Source of the DNA: CAZCZZ01 sp964503335
GTDB taxonomy: Bacteria; Verrucomicrobiota; Kiritimatiellia; CAIVKH01
NCBI GenBank assembly: GCA_964503335.1
Contig: CAZCZZ010000041.1
Span: 1 to 36,106 of the forward strand
DNA length: 36,106 bases
Reading direction: 5' to 3'
This document shows positions 7,313 to 13,621 of the stretch, one piece after another; position 1 is the stretch's first letter, and every line of letters starts with the position of its first letter. The notes below the pieces were generated by a model that was not told the DNA's origin, ran no database searches, and was given only the letters and a program-made list of their open reading frames with translations. The translations under genes were made by a program, and so were the position numbers.

Positions 7313-8869
7313 ATGAAATCCTTGCCCCAGCTCCTTCGGGACAGCGCGAAACTTCACGCGGCATCGCCGGCGATTCATGCCGGCGATCGAACGGTCACTC
7401 ATGGTGAGTTCGACGAGGCGTCGGATCGCGTCGCGGCGTCGATCTCCGGTTGGGGCATCCGGAAGGGTGACCGCGTAGGTTTGTACTGCATCAATGGCGA
7501 CGCCTTCGCCACGGCTTACTTTGGCATCCTCAAAGCAGGGGCCACGGTCGTGCCGCTGAACCTGATGCTCAACCCTAAAGAGGTCGCATTCATACTCAAC
7601 GATGCGGGGGCCAAAGGGCTGATCTATCACGAGTTGTTTGCCGAGGCGGTGCGGTCGATTGCCGATTCGCTCTCCAACATCGAGCTTCGCGTCTGTATTG
7701 GCGAGAAGAACCCGCTCGCGGATGTCTTGTGGAGCGAGGTGCTGCAGAACGTCTCGCCGTGTCCCCAGCCCGATCTTGATCCGGCCAAGGATCTTGCGGC
7801 GATCCTCTACACGGCAGGGACCACAGGCTTTCCGAAGGGCGCGATGCTGACGCACAACAACCTCGCATCGAATGCCGACAGCATTCGCCTCGCCCTGCAA
7901 CTTGCGCCCGGCAAGGACGTCATTCTGTGCGTCCTGCCCATGTTCCACGCCTTTGCGGCAACCGTGTGCATGATCTTCCCGCTGCTCAATGGATGCTCCC
8001 TGGTGGCCTTGCCGAAGTTTGATCCACAGCTTCTCGCCGACGTCGTGGAGCGCCACGGCGTCACGGTTCTCCCCATGGTGCCGAGCATGTTCAATGTCCT
8101 CCTGCGGCTGCCGGATGCCGTCGTGGCGAAATTCGCGACCGTTCGCTTCGCCATCTCGGGCGGGGCGGCGATGCCGGTCGAAATTATGCGACAGTTTGAA
8201 GCGAAGTTCGGAAAGTTCATTTACGAAGGCGACGGCCCGACGGAGTGTTCGCCCTGCACCTGCGTGAATCCCATCGGGGGCGTCCGCAAGCCTGGCACCG
8301 TCGGGGTTTGTGTCCCGAACGTGGACATGGAGATTCGCGATGACGCAGGGAAGGAGCTGCCCCTCGGGCAGGTCGGTGAAATCTGCGTCAAGGGCCCGAA
8401 CGTCATGAAGGGCTACTGGAATCACCCCGAGGAAACCAAGGCGTCATTCTTCGGGTCATGGTTCCGGACCGGCGATCTCGGCACCGAGGATGCAGATGGA
8501 TACTTCACCATCGTGGACCGGAAGAAGGACATGATCATAGTCAATGGAATGAACGTCTATCCGCGCATTGTGGAGGAGTGTCTCTACAAGCACCCGTCGA
8601 TACGGGAAGCCGCCGTCGTGGGAGAACCTGACGAGTTGCATGGCGAGGTTCCGGTGGCCTTTGTGACGTTGAAGGAAGGCACCCAATTGACTCCTGCCGA
8701 AGTGCGGGCATATTGCCGTGACAATCTGGGCCGGCACGAAGTACCACGCAAGGCGTTCATTCTGGCCGATCTTCCCAAAAGCGCAGCCGGCAAGATACTC
8801 AAACGGGAACTGAGAAAACATGGCGAGTTGGAACGCGGTGTCGATAGCCGGAAGCCGGAGCCATCATAG
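7313..8869 (+). CDS. Acyl-CoA synthetase / AMP-dependent ligase (FadD-like)
   Basis: This member of the ANL adenylating superfamily (518 residues) forms an acyl-adenylate and then an acyl-CoA, most likely from medium- or long-chain fatty acids. Motifs in order are YTAGTTGFPKGA (about 166-177), PMFHAFA, EGDGPTECSP (about 306-315, where GYGLTE-like is usual), WFRTGDLGTEDADGYFTIVDRKKDMI (about 382-407, shown in part) and the C-terminal lysine in SAAGKILKREL near 492. The ATG at 7313 is preferred; an in-frame TTG at 7277 overlaps the palindrome arm, and neither has a clear ribosome site. It overlaps or abuts the secreted DsbD-alpha-like gene. Chain-length specificity cannot be read from the sequence. 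Confidence 0.88.
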   Translation: MKSLPQLLRDSAKLHAASPAIHAGDRTVTHGEFDEASDRVAASISGWGIRKGDRVGLYCINGDAFATAYFGILKAGATVVPLNLMLNPKEVAFILNDAGAKGLIYHELFAEAVRSIADSLSNIELRVCIGEKNPLADVLWSEVLQNVSPCPQPDLDPAKDLAAILYTAGTTGFPKGAMLTHNNLASNADSIRLALQLAPGKDVILCVLPMFHAFAATVCMIFPLLNGCSLVALPKFDPQLLADVVERHGVTVLPMVPSMFNVLLRLPDAVVAKFATVRFAISGGAAMPVEIMRQFEAKFGKFIYEGDGPTECSPCTCVNPIGGVRKPGTVGVCVPNVDMEIRDDAGKELPLGQVGEICVKGPNVMKGYWNHPEETKASFFGSWFRTGDLGTEDADGYFTIVDRKKDMIIVNGMNVYPRIVEECLYKHPSIREAAVVGEPDELHGEVPVAFVTLKEGTQLTPAEVRAYCRDNLGRHEVPRKAFILADLPKSAAGKILKRELRKHGELERGVDSRKPEPS

Positions 8870-9692
8870 CGTGCATTGGCATACCGCCTTCGCCGCGCTT
8901 TGCCTGGTCACGGCCGCGTTGGCGAATCCGGTCCGGGACGCTCACGTCGAAGTCGAACTCTTTTCCGTATCCGATTCCATCAAGCCGGGCGCGACGAACT
9001 ACTTCGCCCTGAGCATGACGATCGATCCCGGGTGGCACACGTACTGGATGAATCCCGGCGACAACGGGAAGGAACCAACGCTGGACTGGCAACTCCCCGA
9101 AGGTCTTGCGGCCGGCGCTGTGGAATGGCCCACACCGACGCGTATCGTCGCCAGCGGGCTCGTAAGCTACGGCTACGAGGGAGAGACACTGCTCCTGATT
9201 CCGATTGTAGCTTCTCCGGATCTCCCTGCGGGCACGGTGCTCAGCCCGAAGGCGCGAGTGCGCTGGCTGGCCTGCAAAGAAGCCTGCGTCGGCGGACGCG
9301 CTGACCTTCAATTCGATGTCGCTGTCTCGGAGAAAGCCGAACCGACGGCAGGTCGCGCCGGCAGCGTGGCTGTCGCGCGGGAGCAACTGCCGCGGCCATC
9401 CACCGACTGGCGAATGGACGCCCGGCTTGAGGACTCCCATATTGTCCTGGATGTTCGCCCCCCGCCGGGATTTGTCGATGAAGTGACGGGCGTTTACTTC
9501 TTTCCCGACCAAATGGAGGTTATCGATCATGCTGCGGATCAGACCTGGCAGCAGGAAAACGGCGTGATCACGCTTCGTCTGACCCCCTCCCCCTACGCCT
9601 CTCTCCCGCCGAAAAGACTGCGCGGCGTCTTGAAATTCAACGAAAGTGTGCGATCAGGTGTGAGTGCGGATATCGAAATCCGCCAGCAGTAA
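8820..9692 (+). CDS. Secreted DsbD N-terminal (alpha) domain-like protein
   Basis: This 290-residue protein resembles the periplasmic alpha domain of DsbD/ScsB, which passes electrons from the membrane to periplasmic thiol proteins. Family-like features are DPGWHTYWMNPGDNG, the segment around YGYEGETLLLIPI, and the cysteine pair in VRWLACKEACVGG (CX3C). A signal peptide (AALCLVTAALA) is followed by NPVRD. There is no eight-helix membrane domain or C-terminal thioredoxin domain, so it is a stand-alone alpha domain. Start is uncertain: the ATG at 8820 overlaps the ligase by 50 bases, whereas GTG 8871 has GGAG ten bases upstream, follows the ligase stop directly and gives a compact 18-residue leader. 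The redoxin gene follows after 23 bases. Confidence 0.8.
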   Translation: MASWNAVSIAGSRSHHSVHWHTAFAALCLVTAALANPVRDAHVEVELFSVSDSIKPGATNYFALSMTIDPGWHTYWMNPGDNGKEPTLDWQLPEGLAAGAVEWPTPTRIVASGLVSYGYEGETLLLIPIVASPDLPAGTVLSPKARVRWLACKEACVGGRADLQFDVAVSEKAEPTAGRAGSVAVAREQLPRPSTDWRMDARLEDSHIVLDVRPPPGFVDEVTGVYFFPDQMEVIDHAADQTWQQENGVITLRLTPSPYASLPPKRLRGVLKFNESVRSGVSADIEIRQQ

Positions 9693-9715
9693 AGCAAACC
9701 AAGGAGTACCGACCG

Positions 9716-10324
9716 ATGATGAAGCAACTCGCCGTATTGACCGCAGTCGCCCTCGCGTCAGCAACAGCATGCTTTGCTGAAGCCGTTGTGGGTGAAGCAG
9801 CTCCAGCGTTCACGCTCACGGACACCAACGGCAAGGATCACAATCTGGGTGACTTCAAGGGCAAGTACATTGTCCTCGAATGGATCAACCATGACTGCCC
9901 TTTCGTGAAGAAGCATTACGAGTCGGGGAATATGCAGAAGCACCAGAAAGCCGCCGCTGAGAAGGGCGTTGTCTGGCTTTCCATCAACTCATCGGCTCCC
10001 GGGAAACAAGGCAACTATCCGGCGGAGAAGTGGAATGAGATGACGGCTGAAAAAGGCGGCGCGGCCACAGCCGTATTGCTTGATGAGAGCGGCGCAGCGG
10101 GCAAGGCGTATGGAGCAAAGACCACACCCCACATGTTCGTGATTAATCCCGAAGGCGTTGTGATCTACGCCGGGGCCATCGACGACAAGCGAGGGACGGA
10201 TCCCGAAGAAATCGCGTCCGCGAAGAACCTTGTCGATGCAGCTCTTGCCGAAGCCATGGCGGGCCAGCCCGTCAGCGTTCCTTCATCCCAGCCCTACGGC
10301 TGCGGCGTGAAGTACGCGGACTAG
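9716..10324 (+). CDS. Secreted thioredoxin-fold redoxin
   Basis: This exported thioredoxin-like protein (202 residues) has a signal peptide of about 21 residues (ending ATACFA) and a redoxin/AhpC-TSA core starting at VGEAAPAFTLTD. The active-site region is EWINHDCPFVKKHY with a single cysteine, C61, in place of the usual CXXC, and a second conserved-looking cysteine, C196, in the tail PYGCGVKY. This arrangement is typical of a large family annotated only as thioredoxin family protein; its substrate is not known. AAGGAG at 9701-9706 sets the start at ATG 9716. It follows the DsbD-alpha-like gene, its possible electron donor, and converges with the DUF4266 gene 7 bases away. Confidence 0.88.
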   Translation: MMKQLAVLTAVALASATACFAEAVVGEAAPAFTLTDTNGKDHNLGDFKGKYIVLEWINHDCPFVKKHYESGNMQKHQKAAAEKGVVWLSINSSAPGKQGNYPAEKWNEMTAEKGGAATAVLLDESGAAGKAYGAKTTPHMFVINPEGVVIYAGAIDDKRGTDPEEIASAKNLVDAALAEAMAGQPVSVPSSQPYGCGVKYAD

Positions 10325-10331
10325 GCACGAC

Positions 10332-10550
10332 CTAGTTGCACCCGCAGCCGCCGCCACCGACACCTCGTCCGCCGGCGGCGGCTTCGCGGGTGAAGTAGAC
10401 GTGTTCGGTGAAGACACCCGAAAGAGGGTCTCGATCCGCACGCATGCTGTAATCCGATAGCGTTCCACGCTCCCAGGGCTGAACCACAGCGCAACCCGAA
10501 CTACCCAGCACGACGGCCAAGGCGGAAAGAATCTGTACTACACGGGTCAT
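10332..10550 (-). CDS. DUF4266 small lipoprotein with GGGGCGCN tail
   Basis: This 72-residue exported peptide has a hydrophobic leader (about 1-19) and a lipobox-like C20 in GSSGCAVVQPW. The mature part has the DUF4266 pattern: C-x4-PWERGTL, then DPLSG, EHVYFTREAAAGG and a final glycine/cysteine-rich GVGGGGCGCN. Function is unknown; the two terminal cysteines could bind metal or form a thiol site. Its ATG overlaps the stop of the TlpA gene (ATGA at 10547-10550), so the two are translationally coupled. It is the last gene of the set DUF3570-apbE-tlpA-DUF4266. The lipobox has Ser rather than Leu at -3, so lipidation is probable but not certain. Confidence 0.87.
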   Translation of the reverse strand: MTRVVQILSALAVVLGSSGCAVVQPWERGTLSDYSMRADRDPLSGVFTEHVYFTREAAAGGRGVGGGGCGCN

Positions 10551-11041
10551 GGCTTCTCCGATTCAGTAAGTAGCTCCTCAAGCTTGGCCTTGATCTCCGA
10601 CTCAGTCTCCTCGCCTTTGAAGCCGCGGAAGATCGCGGCGACCCGCCCCTGCTGATCGAGCAGGAAGGACGTAGGCATCGCTTCAATCTCCACTTGGTTC
10701 ACAAGACGCTGATCCGTGTCGTGCAGCACCTTGAAAGAGACCGGATGCTCGTCGAGAAACTGCCGCATCGATTCAGCATCTTCATCCACGCTGATGGCGA
10801 TGATGCTGAACCCGCGCTCGCCGTACTCCTTCTGCATCGCCTCCATGGCGGGAAACGACGCCTTGCAGGGACCGCACCACGACGCCCAGAAGTCCACAAG
10901 AACCACACGGCTCTTTGCAGCATCACCTGCATGCGCCAGGGATGGAAACCGGTCGCCCGGCTTGAGAGGCCCGGCTGACGACGTGATGGACAGCGTCAGC
11001 CAGAATGCGAGAAAAGCAAAACTACGCCTGCATGTACTCAT
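10547..11041 (-). CDS. TlpA-like periplasmic thioredoxin
   Basis: This is a 164-residue exported thiol-disulfide protein. The ATG at 11041 is preferred because GAGGAA lies five bases upstream and it gives a good signal peptide (SFAFLAFWLTLSITSSA); the frame stays open to 11149, inside apbE. The redox centre is WCGPC (C56, C59) in VDFWASWCGPCKASFP, followed by the cis-proline region EAMPTSFLLDQQGRV. TlpA/ResA-type proteins usually reduce periplasmic disulfides or cytochrome haem sites. Here it starts 20 bases inside the 3' end of apbE and overlaps the DUF4266 gene by four bases, suggesting its client is the cysteine-rich DUF4266 peptide. That pairing is inference. Confidence 0.93.
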   Translation of the reverse strand: MSTCRRSFAFLAFWLTLSITSSAGPLKPGDRFPSLAHAGDAAKSRVVLVDFWASWCGPCKASFPAMEAMQKEYGERGFSIIAISVDEDAESMRQFLDEHPVSFKVLHDTDQRLVNQVEIEAMPTSFLLDQQGRVAAIFRGFKGEETESEIKAKLEELLTESEKP

Positions 11042-12008
11042 GGAACTTCCTCGATTGATAACGTTGATCGCCGGTGCAGATGCATCCCTCCGCCTGCTGG
11101 CAACCTTCGATGAATTCCATCCCGGCCTGATGTCCGAGGATAAATGCACTCGTAGAAAGAATTCCGGCTTCCGTGCAGGTGGGCGCGATGACGGTCACAG
11201 AGCGGCAACCGTTATCGACAGGCAATCCTGAACGCGGGTCGATGATGTGTCCGTAGGTCTTCCCGTTGACGAGGGCGTGGCGGAAATAGTCACCGGACGA
11301 ACAGACGGCCCGATCTCGGAGATCAACTCCGCCCCAGCACCGACCCGGGTCCAAGGGATCCTCAAGGCCTATGCGCCATGGGCCCGTTTCGGGCGGCTCA
11401 CCGCGGACCCGCAGGTCGTGCCCGAAATCCACGAGGATGTCATCGATACCGTGCTCAGCCGCCATTTCGAACACGCGATCGACCGCGTATTCCTTGCCGA
11501 TTCCGCCGAAATCAATCGCCATGCCCGGCTCGGGAAGAAAGATCGATCCCGGCTTGCGCTGAATGCGGCTCCATCCGACAAGACGTTGTCTCGCGGCGAT
11601 ATCCTCATTCTGCGGGATGGCACCGCGACCTGCCGTGATCTCCCATAGTTGGATCAAAGGCAGAGCTGTCGGATCGAAGATTCCCCGCGTGGTCCAGTGA
11701 TACCAGTCGCAGAGTTTGAGCAGCGCGTCGGTCTCGTCGTCCGTCGTCACCCATGCGAGCCCTGCGCTGCGGTTGATGCGGCTGACGAGGCTGTCTTCCT
11801 GGAACCGCGAATAGCGGGCTTCGAACCAGGCCATCCAGCGACAGATATTGACGCGCAGGTCGCGGGCACGCGCCACAGAACGCGACGAGAAGAAGACCTG
11901 GCAGTCGGTGCCCAGCGCACGGAAGTTCAGCCGGTGATAATCGCCGTCCGACGTCATCGGCGACTCAAAGAGTCGACGAAAGAAGGTTTCTTCCACTAGA
12001 ACCACCAT
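11022..12008 (-). CDS. apbE: FAD:protein FMN transferase (ApbE family)
   Basis: ApbE enzymes transfer FMN from FAD to a threonine or serine of target redox proteins, using Mg2+. The 328-residue protein has RALGTDCQVFF near the N-terminus, SLVSRINR, the FAD-site motif AIDFGGIGKEYAVD (164-177), DILVDFGHDLRVRG, CSSGDYFRH (236-244) and HIIDPRSG (254-261). At the C-terminal metal site, the usual E-A-D-x-L-x-T reads TEAGILST (279-286), so the common aspartate is glycine. I see no signal peptide from ATG 12008 or the alternative ATG 11957, which is odd for an enzyme that usually acts outside the cytoplasm. It overlaps the DUF3570 gene by 13 bases and the TlpA gene by 20. Confidence 0.92.
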   Translation of the reverse strand: MVVLVEETFFRRLFESPMTSDGDYHRLNFRALGTDCQVFFSSRSVARARDLRVNICRWMAWFEARYSRFQEDSLVSRINRSAGLAWVTTDDETDALLKLCDWYHWTTRGIFDPTALPLIQLWEITAGRGAIPQNEDIAARQRLVGWSRIQRKPGSIFLPEPGMAIDFGGIGKEYAVDRVFEMAAEHGIDDILVDFGHDLRVRGEPPETGPWRIGLEDPLDPGRCWGGVDLRDRAVCSSGDYFRHALVNGKTYGHIIDPRSGLPVDNGCRSVTVIAPTCTEAGILSTSAFILGHQAGMEFIEGCQQAEGCICTGDQRYQSRKFHEYMQA

Positions 12009-13498
12009 CGTGCTCCTGCGGTGACAACATTTGCCGCTGGATAGGCCTCGTCCGGTGTCACGCCATCCGTCCCGCTTTGCTCATACCGTTCGACCGCAAG
12101 GTCCACGGAGAAGCGGGATGAGGGGCTCCAGACCAGCTTCAAACCGTAGCCAACCGCCTCGAGAGCGGAGATTCGGTAGTCGGAGGAATACGCGGAAGGA
12201 CTGCCCTCGAAACGGATCCCGTAAAAGTCGGCTTCGGTCTGCTGGTACCAGCGAAGCATCGGCGTGAGTACCACCTTGCGACCGAGCTTCTGGTGCCACG
12301 AGAGCGTGTAGGTGTCGGCGCGAATCCCGAACGTATCGTCGTAGTAGCGATAACTGACCTCGGCCGCGCCTTGAACCGTCTTGAAGAAGTGCGACAGCGA
12401 GAGGAAAAGGATCTGCTTGTCCTTGTTGTCCGGTCGCTTTTCGGGAACGAGGACGCCATTCAGTTCCACGATCTTGTATTGGTCGTCGAGGAATCCCGTG
12501 ACCTGGCTCAGTGTGAGATTCACGGTGAACAGGGTCGCCGGCCCGAGCACCTGCGTGAGGCCGACCATGGCATCGATTGTGTCCTTGTCTTCCGTCGTAT
12601 CGCGAGCGAACGAGTCCACCAGGTCGTGGGTATACGCACCACCGAACGTCAGCGTCGTGTTCTTCTTGTTGAAATCGATGGCATCGCGAAGGGATAGACC
12701 GACGGACTCGTAATCACTCTCCGTGCTGTACGAGAGCATCCCCGAAACGGTGTGGTCCTCGATCTTCTTCGAGAGCTCGATATTGAAGGCTGTCCGTTCG
12801 TCTTCGACCTCGGCCGTCGGCAGATCTGTCGAAACCGGCTGTGCCGCAGGTGCCGCGACCGGGGTGCTGGTTGTCCGCGTCGTGGACGTGGACCGCGACG
12901 GGCTTGGCGCGGGCGAAGGCGCGGGCCTGGGTTGGGGCTGAGGCTGTGGTTGAGGCGTCGCACCTGCACGGGCATGATAGAGATTCCTCAAGAGCGGGCG
13001 ATTCAGAGCGAGTCCGGTCCGGGCACCGACTCCACGCAGTTTGCCGAAGCGACGCCCTTCCCTGCTCTCACCGTCCTCGTTCCCGTCGCCCCTCTCCTCG
13101 CTGTTGTCATCCTCCTCCGCGCGACCTTCCCGTTCATTTTCGCGGGCCTCGGTGATGTACTGCGAGTAGGACTCCGTAGCTGCCGGCGACGGAGTTCCAC
13201 CGCGGGTGACTAGCGGTGCCCCTGTGGGCGATGCGCCGCTGATCGCATTGTAGATGCCTTCGATCTTGATGTTGACCGTGGGCGAAAGGTCTCTCTCGAT
13301 GAGGGCTGCGGGGGTGAGGACCTGGATGCGTCCGTCGTCCTCCTGATAGTACATGTACTTCAGGTCCACTCGGTCTTCCGCACCGGATCTGCGAATGCTG
13401 CCGAATTGAATCGCAAGCACGATGACGACGACGACACAACGCTTACGCCATGCGATGGAAGCGAACACCGCGCTTCTTTGCCCAACCCCATCAATCAT
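11996..13498 (-). CDS. DUF3570 outer-membrane beta-barrel protein with disordered insertion
   Basis: This is a 500-residue exported protein. A signal peptide (about 19-40, KRCVVVVIVLAIQF then SGA) precedes the DUF3570 start VDLKYMYYQEDDGRIQVLTP and the motif YNAISGASPTGAP. The C-terminal half (about 235-500) alternates polar and hydrophobic residues and ends in ARWWF, a terminal aromatic as in barrel proteins folded by Bam. An unusual insertion sits between: a highly charged stretch (about 118-150) and a Pro/Gln/Ser/Thr-rich stretch (about 181-226, including PQPQPQPQP). It is first gene of the set with apbE, tlpA and the DUF4266 gene. Function is unknown; a channel or anchor for the small lipoprotein is possible. 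Confidence 0.9.
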   Translation of the reverse strand: MIDGVGQRSAVFASIAWRKRCVVVVIVLAIQFGSIRRSGAEDRVDLKYMYYQEDDGRIQVLTPAALIERDLSPTVNIKIEGIYNAISGASPTGAPLVTRGGTPSPAATESYSQYITEARENEREGRAEEDDNSEERGDGNEDGESREGRRFGKLRGVGARTGLALNRPLLRNLYHARAGATPQPQPQPQPRPAPSPAPSPSRSTSTTRTTSTPVAAPAAQPVSTDLPTAEVEDERTAFNIELSKKIEDHTVSGMLSYSTESDYESVGLSLRDAIDFNKKNTTLTFGGAYTHDLVDSFARDTTEDKDTIDAMVGLTQVLGPATLFTVNLTLSQVTGFLDDQYKIVELNGVLVPEKRPDNKDKQILFLSLSHFFKTVQGAAEVSYRYYDDTFGIRADTYTLSWHQKLGRKVVLTPMLRWYQQTEADFYGIRFEGSPSAYSSDYRISALEAVGYGLKLVWSPSSRFSVDLAVERYEQSGTDGVTPDEAYPAANVVTAGARWWF

Positions 13499-13621
13499 GG
13501 ACTACCTCTGCAAATGCATGTGCCATCGTGGTCTCCGATGGGCCTATGCTTACCCGACCTCCGATGAGGACGAGCGCAGATAGTCATGAAGAAATGTTAA
13601 GGTAAGGAAGCGGGGCAGCGA

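Noticed and set aside
10400..10430. Possible ApbE flavinylation motif (DPLSGVFT) in the DUF4266 peptide
   Set aside because: The known motif is DxxSGA[ST] or DxxTGA[ST]; here V-F follow the Gly. As I recall DUF4266 proteins, the segment is D-P-L with variable residues after it, so SG looks like chance.
13523..13541. ccatcg/cgatgg hairpin upstream of the DUF3570 gene
   Set aside because: Six pairs with a 7-base loop is common by chance in GC-rich DNA, and no other signal supports it.
13499..13621. Possible tRNA or riboswitch in the argS to DUF3570 spacer
   Set aside because: No cloverleaf, T-loop or known aptamer pattern could be found on either strand.
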